From NCBI RefSeq assembly GCF_001306415.1, contig NZ_LDJX01000003.1, positions 390,531-454,530 on the forward strand: a DNA stretch of 64,000 nucleotides, given 5' to 3'. This document shows, in pieces, positions 54,023 to 62,591 of this stretch (the stretch's first letter is position 1; every line of letters starts with the position of its first letter). The notes below the pieces were generated by a model. That model did not search any database, was not told the DNA's origin, and saw nothing but the letters and a program-made list of their open reading frames with translations. Source of the stretch: Croceitalea dokdonensis DOKDO 023 (GTDB lineage: Bacteria > Bacteroidota > Bacteroidia > Flavobacteriales > Flavobacteriaceae). The position numbers and the translations under genes were made by a program.

Positions 54023-54766
54023 ATGAACAAGTTATTAGTTATTTATGGGTGCTTCTGTTTAGGCGGGACCCCAAGTTTAGTGGAACAATGGAACCAAGAG
54101 GTGCTAGATTCCCCAACGGCCAACAAGATGGTAAAAGACGGAATGCAAGCCTTGCCTCAATTGGAAATGAACCATGGGCAAGAGTGGGGAGCAAGTGATT
54201 ACTTGCAACCTGTCTCTAGCCTGCCCCTAAGCAGTGGTGATATTCAGTTTGAGGAATTGGACGCTCCCGTAGACCTAGGTTTTGACACAAGTAGATACCT
54301 TCCAGACGGATTTAATCCGTTTATCAAGGGTTTTGATATGCGTACGGTAGAATTTGAAGCAGCCGAAGAATTGCCCCTTCTAGGTTTTGATTCAAAGGCA
54401 TATTTGCCCGATGGTTTTAATGCTTATGCCAATACCGTATCCATTTCTACGATTCAATTTATGGAGTTGGAGGAAGAAGATGCGTTTAATAGCGCTGGTT
54501 TGCAGCATTATCTACCGGAGGGTTTTGATCCGCATTCCGTATATTTTGATATAAGTACGTTACATTTTATAGACGGACAGGAATCAGGGGAACTGGGCAT
54601 AGAGGTTAAAAATTATCTACCAGTAGATTTTAATCCGTATGAGGAAAAGAAAGTATCCATACCTACCATTCATTTCATGGAACTGCCAGGGAAGGATGAA
54701 TATTTAGGTTTTGATACCCGTCTATACCTTTCCAAAGATTTTGACCCCTACAAAGGGTTGAACTAG
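54023..54766 (+). CDS. FDTxxYLP-repeat protein A, unknown function
   Basis: 247 residues. From about residue 86 on there are five imperfect copies of a roughly 33-residue unit with core FDTxxYLPxxFDPY and a following VSIxTIxFME. The cores read GFDTSRYLPDGFNPF, GFDSKAYLPDGFNAY, LQHYLPEGFDPH, VKNYLPVDFNPY and GFDTRLYLSKDFDPY. The N-terminus (MNKLLVIYGCFCLGGTPSL) is short and hydrophobic but a poor signal peptide. The same repeat occurs in the next gene. I recognise no characterised family. The acidic, aromatic repeats suggest a beta-rich ligand- or metal-binding surface, which is a guess. A terminator at 54807 ends the gene. Confidence 0.75.
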   Translation: MNKLLVIYGCFCLGGTPSLVEQWNQEVLDSPTANKMVKDGMQALPQLEMNHGQEWGASDYLQPVSSLPLSSGDIQFEELDAPVDLGFDTSRYLPDGFNPFIKGFDMRTVEFEAAEELPLLGFDSKAYLPDGFNAYANTVSISTIQFMELEEEDAFNSAGLQHYLPEGFDPHSVYFDISTLHFIDGQESGELGIEVKNYLPVDFNPYEEKKVSIPTIHFMELPGKDEYLGFDTRLYLSKDFDPYKGLN

Positions 54767-54806
54767 TGAAGTGTTTTCATTTTATCATTTTTTGAGTTAG
54801 TCAGTG

Positions 54807-54838
54807 AAAAGACCCTTGTCTGTAGCAAGGGTCTTTTA
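54807..54838 (+). terminator. Rho-independent terminator
   Basis: AAAAGACCCTTG and CAAGGGTCTTTT form a 12-bp stem around TCTGTAG. Confidence 0.9.
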
Positions 54839-55066
54839 CATTAAACTGGGGTCTTTTGGAGGGTTTAACAGAAAAATAACAACATATTCGATGAAGTGTT
54901 GTTGGCAAAAATTAGGCCCTTTTTATGGTAAACCATTACGGAGTGGTTTTGGGAATTATCATTTTGATAAAGTTGCTTGCTTAGTATTATGGAGTTGATA
55001 GTCTGGTGTTGTTTTGAGGTTGTTAACAAACTCCAAACACATACTATATAAGGGTTTTTGCAGTTC

Positions 55067-55074
55067 TATCTTTG
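55067..55074 (+). promoter_or_regulatory. -7 box of repeat protein B
   Basis: TATCTTTG matches TAnnTTTG, 20 bases before ATG 55095. A -33 TTG is not evident at the usual distance. Confidence 0.5.
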
Positions 55075-55094
55075 TAACCTCAAATCAAGAAAGA

Positions 55095-55397
55095 ATGAAA
55101 ATTAGAAAATATATTGCCGTTTTATTTATCGCTGCCATGTTCTTGCCGCTCTTTAGCGCTAAGGCAGAAAAGGAAGTAAAGGACAATCAGTTTAATATCC
55201 AAGATGTGGTTTTTGAAGAACAAGACGATGTATTGGAATTGGACTTTGATACCACAGGACATTTGCCCAGCGGGTTTGATCCTTATGCTAATGAAGTCTC
55301 CATACAAACCATACAGTTTATGGAAGAAGATGAAGTGGAGTTGGATTTTGATACCACAACGTATCTTCCGGAAAATTTTGACGCCTACAATAAGTAA
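55095..55397 (+). CDS. FDTxxYLP-repeat protein B, secreted
   Basis: 100 residues starting at ATG 55095. A good signal peptide (YIAVLFIAAMFLPLFSAKA) is followed by two copies of the unit found in the preceding gene: LDFDTTGHLPSGFDPY with VSIQTIQFMEEDE, then LDFDTTTYLPENFDAY at the end. It is the short paralogue of protein A and exported to the periplasm or beyond. The frame is open upstream to 55014, but those residues precede the promoter box. Function unknown. Confidence 0.75.
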   Translation: MKIRKYIAVLFIAAMFLPLFSAKAEKEVKDNQFNIQDVVFEEQDDVLELDFDTTGHLPSGFDPYANEVSIQTIQFMEEDEVELDFDTTTYLPENFDAYNK

Positions 55398-55432
55398 GCG
55401 TTAGATGTTATCTTTGAGTTAGTTAGTTTAGG

Positions 55433-55460
55433 AAAACCCGATGGAAACATCGGGTTTTTT
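55433..55460 (+). terminator. Rho-independent terminator of repeat protein B
   Basis: AAAACCCGATG and CATCGGGTTTT form an 11-bp stem around GAAA, followed by a T run. Confidence 0.92.
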
Positions 55461-55621
55461 TATGGTATTTCATCGAAAATTAATGCGGATGATAGAGACC
55501 TGACAACAGTTTTATTTATTTTGGACAACAGAATGGTTCTGGTTTACAACAAACACGTTTAAAAAAGTAAGAAAAAGCCTAATTTTAACGTAGGTTGTTG
55601 ACTCCAGGAAAAACAGAGGAT

Positions 55622-56359
55622 ATGAAAAAAGTAAGCTTTCTTTTATTATTTGTCTCAATGGCTACGAGTCTTATCGCTCAAAATGAAGTGAGCCAGCGTG
55701 AGGTCATCGCTTTGTTGGAACTTAAGGCAAAAACCAAAGGGCATTTGTGGACGCAGCAGTGGGACCAGTCCAAACCAATTAGCACATGGCATGGGGTAAC
55801 CGTTAAGGATGGTAAAGTGGTTGCGTTGGATTTATCCGATAACAACCTACAGGGCAAACTCCCAATCACCATAGGAAACTTAAGGCATTTACAGGTGTTG
55901 GATTTGTCAGGAAACCAAATAGAAGGTAAGATTCCGGCATTGTTCAGGAAATTCCAAGACCTCAAGGAAGTGAATCTAGAGGATAACAAACTAGCAGGAA
56001 ACATACCAAACACAATTAACAAATTGCAAAACCTGCAAGAGTTAAAATTGAGCAATAACCAGCTGCAAGGTAGTGTACCAAACAATATCAACACATTAAA
56101 AAAACTGACAACGCTGGCATTGGCCAATAACGATTTACAAGGGGCCTTGCCAGAAGGAATGGAAAAACTCACAAAACTAAAACGTCTTTATTTATCCAAT
56201 ACAAAGCTTACCAACCTTTCTGCCTTAAAAGGGCTGGCAAGCCAACAACTTATATTGACGGATTTTGAGATAGACAACGGGAAATTGGTGCCTTTGGATT
56301 TTTCCAAAGTTCCTGAAGGGTTGTCCAAGCTAAAATTTGAGGATTTTGACGATATGTAA
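55622..56359 (+). CDS. Secreted leucine-rich-repeat protein
   Basis: 245 residues from ATG 55622, signal peptide (SFLLLFVSMATSLIAQ), then an N-terminal cap (LWTQQWDQSKPISTWHGVTV) like plant-type LRR proteins. Six or seven 23-24 residue leucine-rich repeats follow (VVALDLSDNNLQGKLPITIGNL, LQVLDLSGNQIEGKIP, LQELKLSNNQLQGSVP), ending in an acidic tail. The LxGxIP pattern is the plant-specific LRR class, which is also found in many secreted Bacteroidota proteins. No T9SS domain is present. Function as a surface or periplasmic binding protein is inferred. Confidence 0.85.
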   Translation: MKKVSFLLLFVSMATSLIAQNEVSQREVIALLELKAKTKGHLWTQQWDQSKPISTWHGVTVKDGKVVALDLSDNNLQGKLPITIGNLRHLQVLDLSGNQIEGKIPALFRKFQDLKEVNLEDNKLAGNIPNTINKLQNLQELKLSNNQLQGSVPNNINTLKKLTTLALANNDLQGALPEGMEKLTKLKRLYLSNTKLTNLSALKGLASQQLILTDFEIDNGKLVPLDFSKVPEGLSKLKFEDFDDM

Positions 56360-56442
56360 TTGGCTTTCTATGCAGAAAGGCTTTGGATTATGCAACGCAT
56401 TCTTGGTAATTAAATAAAAGTCCTTTTTAGGGCTTTTATCGT

Positions 56443-57873
56443 TTAAAACAGAAACGGCACAACATATTTAAAAACCAGAATCAATAATCCAACCGCTATT
56501 AGGTTTAGAATTATCCCGACCCTCGCCATTTGAGGCACTTTCACAAATCCACTGGCAAATACAATCGCGTTTGGCGGTGTGGCCATGGGCAACATAAACG
56601 CACAACTACTGGCCATGGTCACCGGTATCAATAGATATAAGATAGGAATATCAAGGCCAATGGCAATACCTGCGATTACTGGGGCCAAAACAGCCACTAG
56701 AGCTACATTGCTCATTAATTCCGTCATAAAGAGCATCAAAAGGATAAGCAGTGACGCGGTGAGCAGAATACTGATGTCGCTATGGGCAATAAGGTTGGCT
56801 ACAAGGTCCACAATTCCGCTTACGGACATCCCTTTTGCCAGTGCTAATCCACCTCCAAATAGTATTAAAATTCCCCAGGCCAGTTTAGAGGTATCTTGCC
56901 ACTTGAGAATAAAATCCCCACGTTTGATGTTGTAGGGAACCGCAAACAAACTAATGGCCGCAAAAATACTGATCATGGTGTCCGATAGCCCTAGATTTGG
57001 AAAAATGGAGTTGATCAAGGTCCTAAACACCCAAAGAAATACGGTAATGCCAAAAATGGCCAAAACCATTTTCTCTTTGCCGGAGGTGGGCCCTAGCTCA
57101 TTGAGTTCCACTTGTATGACCTCTTTGGAAGCATTAAAAGTTAAGTCCCTAACTGGGAACATCCATCGCGTAAGCACAAAATAGGTAATGCTGATCATGG
57201 CCATGGAAAATGGAAGCCCCAAGGACATCCATTTTAGAAAGGAAATTTGAATATCATATTCGTTTTCAAGTAACCCGATCAATACGGAGTTGGGTGGGGT
57301 ACCAATTACCGTTGCAATACCGCCGGCATTGGCAGAAAAGGCAATGCCCAGCATAACGCTCAGTGAAAAATTTTGATCGTTTTTGGTAAAACCGTCTGCG
57401 TCATTAACCAGTAAATTTATGACAGAAAGTGCAATGGGCAACATCACAACGGTACTGGCCGTATTACTGATCCACATGCTCAAGGATGCCGTGGCGATCA
57501 TAAATCCCAGCACTACCTTGTTAGGGGTGGTTCCCGTAAGGCGAATGATATTGAGCGCAATGCGTTTGTGCAAGTTTACTTTCTCCAGGGCAAGGGCCAT
57601 GACAAACCCACCAAAAAATAAAAATACTATAGGACTTCCGTAGTTGGCTCCAACCTCGGCAATGGGCAGGATGTTCAACAGGGGAAAAAGTAAGAGTGGC
57701 AAAAGTGCAGTGACAGAAATGGATACGGCCTCCGTGATCCACCAGATGAGCATCCAAGCGGCTACGGCAAGCACCGCATCACCCTGTTCGGAAATTAACC
57801 TAATAGGCAGTATATTGAGCACTAGGAATACCAATGGACCTAAAACCAGTCCCAATTTTTTGCTTCCTTCCAT
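56443..57873 (-). CDS. SLC13/DASS family anion:sodium symporter
   Basis: 476 residues, about 11-12 hydrophobic helices. The two hallmark SNT-like loops are present: NTASTVVMLPIA with GGIATVIGTPPNSVLIG in the first half, and ELMSNVALVAVLAPV with SCAFMLPMATPPNAIVFASG in the second. The latter fits the sodium:sulfate/dicarboxylate symporter signature. It imports a divalent anion such as C4-dicarboxylate, citrate or sulfate; which one is not decided by sequence. It is a single gene on the minus strand. Confidence 0.9.
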   Translation of the reverse strand: MEGSKKLGLVLGPLVFLVLNILPIRLISEQGDAVLAVAAWMLIWWITEAVSISVTALLPLLLFPLLNILPIAEVGANYGSPIVFLFFGGFVMALALEKVNLHKRIALNIIRLTGTTPNKVVLGFMIATASLSMWISNTASTVVMLPIALSVINLLVNDADGFTKNDQNFSLSVMLGIAFSANAGGIATVIGTPPNSVLIGLLENEYDIQISFLKWMSLGLPFSMAMISITYFVLTRWMFPVRDLTFNASKEVIQVELNELGPTSGKEKMVLAIFGITVFLWVFRTLINSIFPNLGLSDTMISIFAAISLFAVPYNIKRGDFILKWQDTSKLAWGILILFGGGLALAKGMSVSGIVDLVANLIAHSDISILLTASLLILLMLFMTELMSNVALVAVLAPVIAGIAIGLDIPILYLLIPVTMASSCAFMLPMATPPNAIVFASGFVKVPQMARVGIILNLIAVGLLILVFKYVVPFLF

Positions 57874-57920
57874 GAATTTCCGAAGCTAGGATAATTTAAA
57901 ACAAAAAGAAAATCCGCTAT

Positions 57921-59615
57921 CTAATCTTTCTTTTTTGCAAACAGGCCGTCATCCCTTTTTTCAACCATAAACACACCTAATTTAGTTAGATTTTTGGTGC
58001 TTTTATCCCATTTTTTACCACTAAGGCCAGCTTGTTGCTTTAGTTCTGCCAGAGGTATTTCTTCTACGTTTTTAAGCAGTTCCATAATGGTTTTTTCTTC
58101 CTCCGTAAGTTCAATCTGCTTCTTTTCTGGTCTCATCTGTGGAAAGAACAATACCTCTTGGATACTTGAATTATTGGTCATTAACATGACCAATCTGTCA
58201 ATGCCAATACCTATACCAGAGGTAGGGGGCATACCGTATTCCAAGGCGCGTAAAAAATCCTGATCTATGAACATGGCCTCGTCATCGCCATTTTCAGACA
58301 GTCTTAATTGTTCCTCAAAACGTTCCCGCTGATCAATAGGGTCGTTTAGCTCAGAATAACAGTTGGCCAGTTCCTTTCCATTGACCATGAGTTCAAAACG
58401 TTCTGTAAGCCCTGGTTTGCTCCGGTGGGCCTTGGTCAGCGGGCTCATTTCCTTTGGGTAGTCCATGATAAAGGTGGGCTGTATATAATGGTGCTCACAT
58501 TTTTCCCCAAAAATCTCATCAATCAGCTTACCAACACCCATGGTGTCATCAACTTCAATACCTAATTTTTTTGCTGTTTCCCGTAGCTCATTTTCGTCCA
58601 TCTTGGAAACATCATATCCCGTGTGTTCTTCTATGGCATCTAAGATAGGAACCCTGGCATAGGGTGCTTTAAATTCAATTTCGTTGTCCCCAACTTGCAA
58701 TTTGCTAGTACCGTTGGCATCTATGGCAACTTTTTCCAGTAATTGCTCAGTGGTATCCATCATCCAGTGATAATCCTTGTAAGCCACATAGAGTTCCATA
58801 ACGGTAAACTCCGGATTGTGCGTCCTGTCCATTCCTTCATTCCTAAAATCTTTGGAAAACTCATAGACACCATCAAAGCCGCCAACTATAAGCCGTTTAA
58901 GGTAAAGCTCATTGGCAATTCTTAGGTACAAGGGGATATTTAGGGCATTGTGGTGCGTTAAAAATGGCCTAGCCGCGGCACCACCGGGAATGGGCTGTAA
59001 AATAGGCGTTTCCACTTCCAAATACCCGCGTTCATTATAGAAGTCCCGTATGCTATTGGTAATCATGGTCCTTTTGATAAAGGTTTCTTTCACTTTTGGG
59101 TTCACCACCAAGTCTACATAGCGTTGGCGGTAACGCAGCTCTGGGTCGTTAAATTGGTCATAAACGTTTCCTTCTGCATCCTTTTTGGGAAGTGGTAGGG
59201 GCCGTAATGCTTTGCTTAACAGTGAAAAGTTTTTTACCATTACTGTTTTTTCCCCAACTTGTGTGGTAAATAATTCGCCTTCCACACCAATAATGTCCCC
59301 AATGTCCAATAGTTTTTTATACACCTCATTGTAAAGCGATTTGTCCTCACCCGTGCATATTTCATCACGATTAAAATATACCTGAATCCTACCTTCGCTA
59401 TCTTGTAGTTCTGCAAAGGATGCCTTACCCTGAATACGCCTAGACATTAACCTACCGGAAATTACCACCTTCTTGCCCTCTTGAAAATCACGTTTAATGC
59501 TCTTGGAGCTGGCATCCACTGGGTACAACGCTGCCGGATACGGGTCTATGCCCATTTCACGAAGCTTATTCAATTTTTCCCTACGTACGATTTCCTGTTC
59601 CGATAATTGCTGCAT
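57921..59615 (-). CDS. lysS: Lysyl-tRNA synthetase (class II) with C-terminal extension
   Basis: About 564 residues from ATG 59615 (MQQLSEQE); the frame continues upstream to 59636 through a weak start. The N-terminal OB fold holds [23 protein letters not shown]. The class II core has [20 protein letters not shown] and [15 protein letters not shown]. Beyond the usual end ([10 protein letters not shown]) about 60 residues are added ([49 protein letters not shown]) that look like a small winged-helix domain. I believe this extension is typical of Bacteroidota LysS; its role is unknown. Confidence 0.95.
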   Translation of the reverse strand: MQQLSEQEIVRREKLNKLREMGIDPYPAALYPVDASSKSIKRDFQEGKKVVISGRLMSRRIQGKASFAELQDSEGRIQVYFNRDEICTGEDKSLYNEVYKKLLDIGDIIGVEGELFTTQVGEKTVMVKNFSLLSKALRPLPLPKKDAEGNVYDQFNDPELRYRQRYVDLVVNPKVKETFIKRTMITNSIRDFYNERGYLEVETPILQPIPGGAAARPFLTHHNALNIPLYLRIANELYLKRLIVGGFDGVYEFSKDFRNEGMDRTHNPEFTVMELYVAYKDYHWMMDTTEQLLEKVAIDANGTSKLQVGDNEIEFKAPYARVPILDAIEEHTGYDVSKMDENELRETAKKLGIEVDDTMGVGKLIDEIFGEKCEHHYIQPTFIMDYPKEMSPLTKAHRSKPGLTERFELMVNGKELANCYSELNDPIDQRERFEEQLRLSENGDDEAMFIDQDFLRALEYGMPPTSGIGIGIDRLVMLMTNNSSIQEVLFFPQMRPEKKQIELTEEEKTIMELLKNVEEIPLAELKQQAGLSGKKWDKSTKNLTKLGVFMVEKRDDGLFAKKKD

Positions 59616-59677
59616 GCCTAAGAAATTAAAGCGCAAAATTAAGGTTTTGCGATCTAAACATAAGCATACCTTTACGT

Positions 59678-60226
59678 TCAGTTTTTAGAATATCGGGGGA
59701 GATAGCCCCTATTTTTAAGTATGGCCACCATATCCTTCTCTAAACTTTTAAGGGGACGTTCCACAATGCGGTTCACTTCCTGCCCGTCTTTGAGAAATAC
59801 TAAGGTAGGAACTTTAGTCACCTTCCACCCTTTCTCCTCTCCGTTGGGTCCTTTTTTATAGTTTCCGGGTCTTTTGTCAAGTGCTATTATTTCTAGTAGG
59901 TCCATGGGATAATCGGCTTGCTCCAAAATTTTTAGGATTCTTGGAACCTCCCTTTTGCTATCTCCGCACCAAGTACCCAAAAATAACTTGAGCTCATAAT
60001 GCTTTATGTTCTTTTTGATGTATGGCAAAGTGGCGGTGTCCACTTCATAAGATTCATAAGAACTCTGGTACCAGGTGTTATAAGAACCCCTTGTTAAGTC
60101 TTTTACGCTAATCTTGCCCAATAAAAATGCAGTTCCCTGCTGGGGAATCACCTCTTTTTGACTGTTTTGTGATTGGGCAGTGTGCATGGTAATAAGAGTG
60201 CTCAGCAATAAAAAGGAATGTTTCAT
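59678..60226 (-). CDS. Secreted thioredoxin-like protein with WCGDS active site
   Basis: 182 residues. A signal peptide ([17 protein letters not shown]) is followed by a thioredoxin fold: [22 protein letters not shown] at the active site, [16 protein letters not shown], then cis-Pro [21 protein letters not shown]. The second active-site cysteine is replaced (WCGDS instead of CxxC), so it cannot act as an ordinary dithiol reductase. It could be a monothiol isomerase or binding protein. The spacing of 62 bases to lysS is too large to call an operon with confidence. Confidence 0.85.
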   Translation of the reverse strand: MKHSFLLLSTLITMHTAQSQNSQKEVIPQQGTAFLLGKISVKDLTRGSYNTWYQSSYESYEVDTATLPYIKKNIKHYELKLFLGTWCGDSKREVPRILKILEQADYPMDLLEIIALDKRPGNYKKGPNGEEKGWKVTKVPTLVFLKDGQEVNRIVERPLKSLEKDMVAILKNRGYLPRYSKN

Positions 60227-60394
60227 GATTTACGGATTTTGATTCCAAAAATCATTTAAATGCCCAGTGAAAGGGGTTTTTAGCAGGTTGAAAAACGGAC
60301 TAGACCCGGGGTGGAAATTGTTTGGATGTTAAAGGTGCCTTTCATTTTTTACCCGTTTATAACCTAGTGCTTAATGCTAGAACGCAAATGGCAA

Positions 60395-61438
60395 CTACAT
60401 GGTAATATCCTTTCGGGAAGAAACTCCTAGCTTTTTGTAGATATTGTTGATGTGTGTCTTTACCGTGCTTAGGCTGATAAAAAGTTCTGCTGCAATCTCC
60501 TTATTGGTCTGGCCTCGTCTAATGGCTTTATAGACCTTAATCTCTTGGGGTGACAGGCTATCCGTATTAAAGGGGTGTTGGTTTTTTTTGTTTTGTTTGG
60601 ACACATAAAAAAACAGGACGATGACCACAAATAGAAAAACGGTAATCGCTCCAAAAACGGGTGCGGAAATGAAGGCAGTACCACTATTGCCAGCGCTGTT
60701 GTCCGTGCGGTCCCTGTGGAGTTCATTTGCGTATTTTTGGGTAAAACTAGCATTAGGGTATTGCTGTTGCAACCCTTGTTCCAAGTCTGTATAAAAAGTG
60801 GTTGCCTCTAGGTTTTTTCTATAAAAATCACTGGTTTCATTGGCGGGGTCGGATAAAAAGGCAAATACTTGTAGTGCCAATAAGGGTTCAGAACTTTCAT
60901 TGGCAAAATCCTGAAGTTTTTTAAACCATTGCCGCATTAAAAATGCTTGATTGGCCCCAGAGGTAACATCCATAAAATCCAATATCATTTCTTCTTTAAG
61001 TGATTCAAATTCCAACAATAACGGGGAAGCGGGGTTTTTGGAAACTATAGAACAAAAAGCTTGGTTATTTTGCAGCAACGGAATCTCTAGGGTGTCTTTT
61101 GCATTGGCAATGAACATGAGACGTTGCGTCCTTGGGCAATGGGTTAAAAAATGATTGCCCCCATTCGCACTCTCGGCACAATGGTCCATATGCACGGCAT
61201 AAATGCGGTTGGCTTTAGACAGCGAACCGCCCTCAAAAACAAACTGTCCAAGGCTGTCAACCACAGTTTTTTGAATGATTTGATGGGTGTATGCCCTTGA
61301 GGTCTTTCTGTAGTCTTCCAACAGGGAGAGGTAGACCGGTTTCCCAGATTTGGACGGTGAAAGGGAGCCTTTGAATTGATACTGTGCGCATAGATTTCCA
61401 CAGATTAGCAACAGTAGTAAGGCAAACCGACCTAGCAT
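60395..61438 (-). CDS. Membrane-tethered LuxR-type transcriptional regulator
   Basis: 347 residues. A signal peptide (LLLLLICGNLCAQ) and a periplasmic domain of about 230 residues (GKPVYLSLLEDYRK, FVFEGGSLSKANRIYAV, resembling the DUF4369 beta domain of thiol-disulfide proteins) precede one transmembrane helix (VFGAITVFLFVVIVLFFYVS). A cytoplasmic LuxR/GerE helix-turn-helix follows at about 292-342 (LSPQEIKVYKAIRRGQTNKEIAAELF, TVKTHINNIYKKLGV). The protein could sense an envelope signal and bind DNA directly, a one-component membrane-bound design. The target genes are unknown. The thioredoxin-like gene downstream on the same strand, 168 bases away, is a candidate. Confidence 0.8.
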   Translation of the reverse strand: MLGRFALLLLLICGNLCAQYQFKGSLSPSKSGKPVYLSLLEDYRKTSRAYTHQIIQKTVVDSLGQFVFEGGSLSKANRIYAVHMDHCAESANGGNHFLTHCPRTQRLMFIANAKDTLEIPLLQNNQAFCSIVSKNPASPLLLEFESLKEEMILDFMDVTSGANQAFLMRQWFKKLQDFANESSEPLLALQVFAFLSDPANETSDFYRKNLEATTFYTDLEQGLQQQYPNASFTQKYANELHRDRTDNSAGNSGTAFISAPVFGAITVFLFVVIVLFFYVSKQNKKNQHPFNTDSLSPQEIKVYKAIRRGQTNKEIAAELFISLSTVKTHINNIYKKLGVSSRKDITM

Positions 61439-61519
61439 GGTCTAAAAATACTGTATTTTCTGTAACAAATAGTGTTCCCTTTAGACCAATAGGGTACATC
61501 AATCAATCATCCAGATTAC

Positions 61520-61675
61520 ATGAGTTTTTTACGCGTTTTATTGGCCATTATCTTTCCACCGCTTTCCGTAATAGGTAAGGGGTGTGGTTCTTTTTTAATT
61601 GTGCTCCTCCTAACATTTTGTGGTTGGGTGCCCGGCGTAATTGCCGCGCTGGTTATTCTAAACAATCCAAATTAG
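61520..61675 (+). CDS. Pmp3/YqaE-type small membrane protein
   Basis: A 51-residue frame from ATG 61520 to TAG 61675. Two hydrophobic helices are joined by a short turn: LLAIIFPPLSVIGKGCG then FLIVLLLTFCGWVPGVIAALV. The FPP motif in the first helix and WVPGVIAA in the second are the Pmp3/YqaE (UPF0057) signature. These proteolipids affect membrane potential and salt tolerance in yeast and plants and are widespread in bacteria. The gene lies 18 bases upstream of lipB on the same strand. Confidence 0.88.
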   Translation: MSFLRVLLAIIFPPLSVIGKGCGSFLIVLLLTFCGWVPGVIAALVILNNPN

Positions 61676-61681
61676 TCTTGG

Positions 61682-61689
61682 TATCTTTG
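61682..61689 (+). promoter_or_regulatory. -7 box directly before lipB
   Basis: TATCTTTG matches TAnnTTTG and ends only four bases before the lipB ATG. Transcription from here would start at or near the A of ATG and give a leaderless mRNA. No -33 TTG is seen at the right spacing, so activity is uncertain. Confidence 0.4.
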
Positions 61690-61693
61690 CCCT

Positions 61694-62404
61694 ATGAACA
61701 AAAAGGTGGTATTTCAAGATTTAGGGCTAAGGGATTACAAGGAGACCTGGGATTACCAGGAGCTTCTTTTTAAAGAAATAGTTGACGCCAAAATTAAGAA
61801 CAGAAGGGAAGCCACACAGTTGGAAACCGCCAATCATTTTCTGTTCGTAGAACATCCGCATGTATACACTTTGGGTAAAAGCGGGGATATAAAAAACCTT
61901 TTGGTGGACCAAGCCCAATTAGCTGCCAAAGGAGCTACTTTTTATAAGATAAACCGGGGTGGAGACATCACATATCATGGTCCCGGCCAAGTAGTAGGTT
62001 ACCCCATTTTGGATCTGGACAATTTCTTTACAGACATTCACAAATACCTCAGATTCTTGGAGGAAATGGTTATCCTAACCCTAGCGGAGTATGGGTTAAA
62101 AGCGATGCGCTCCACAGGGGAAACCGGGGTTTGGTTAGATGTGGGGACGCCTTTTGCGCGTAAAATTTGTGCAATGGGAGTGCGTGCCAGTAGATGGGTG
62201 ACCATGCACGGGTTTGCCCTAAACGTAAACGCGGATTTAGGGTATTTTGACATGATGATACCCTGTGGTATCAAGGATAAGGCGGTTACCAGCTTAAATG
62301 CGGAGTTGGGCCTTGCCCAAATAGATATGGATGAGGTGAAGCAGAAGTTGCTCCGCCATTTTGAAATCCTTTTTGAGGCCGAAATGGTGAAGGAAAAAAT
62401 CTAG
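61694..62404 (+). CDS. lipB: Octanoyl-[acyl-carrier-protein]:protein octanoyltransferase
   Basis: 236 residues with the LipB signature RGGDITYHGPGQVVGYPI, the catalytic lysine region ARKICAMGVRASRWVTMHG and the acyl-thioester cysteine in MMIPCGIKDKAVTSL. It transfers octanoate from acyl carrier protein to lipoyl domains, the first step of lipoate synthesis. Start and length match the family. It may be cotranscribed with the Pmp3-like gene or use its own promoter. Confidence 0.96.
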   Translation: MNKKVVFQDLGLRDYKETWDYQELLFKEIVDAKIKNRREATQLETANHFLFVEHPHVYTLGKSGDIKNLLVDQAQLAAKGATFYKINRGGDITYHGPGQVVGYPILDLDNFFTDIHKYLRFLEEMVILTLAEYGLKAMRSTGETGVWLDVGTPFARKICAMGVRASRWVTMHGFALNVNADLGYFDMMIPCGIKDKAVTSLNAELGLAQIDMDEVKQKLLRHFEILFEAEMVKEKI

Positions 62405-62491
62405 AATTTGTCCTACGAAAGCCACCCATTTTAGGCCGCTCCAATAACCTGGGCTAGAACAGAAAAGAGTATAGGGAAAAGCAAAAAAATA

Positions 62492-62528
62492 AAAAAGCTG
62501 AACAATCATGAGACTGTTCAGCTTTTTG
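62492..62528. terminator. Bidirectional terminator between lipB and the adhesin gene
   Basis: AAAAAGCTGAACA and TGTTCAGCTTTTT form a 13-bp stem around a ten-base loop, with T runs on both strands. It serves both converging genes. Confidence 0.88.
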
Positions 62529-62591
62529 TTAATATATCATACTTACGTTACCTTAAAAGTGGTATAAAGGTAAGTGCAAGTATTCTATGGT

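Larger units (their letters stand above)
54767..55094. other. Gap between the two repeat-protein genes
   Basis: 328 bases containing the terminator of the first gene (54807-54838) and a TATCTTTG -7 box for the second (55067-55074). A frame in the middle has no supportable gene features. Confidence 0.5.
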
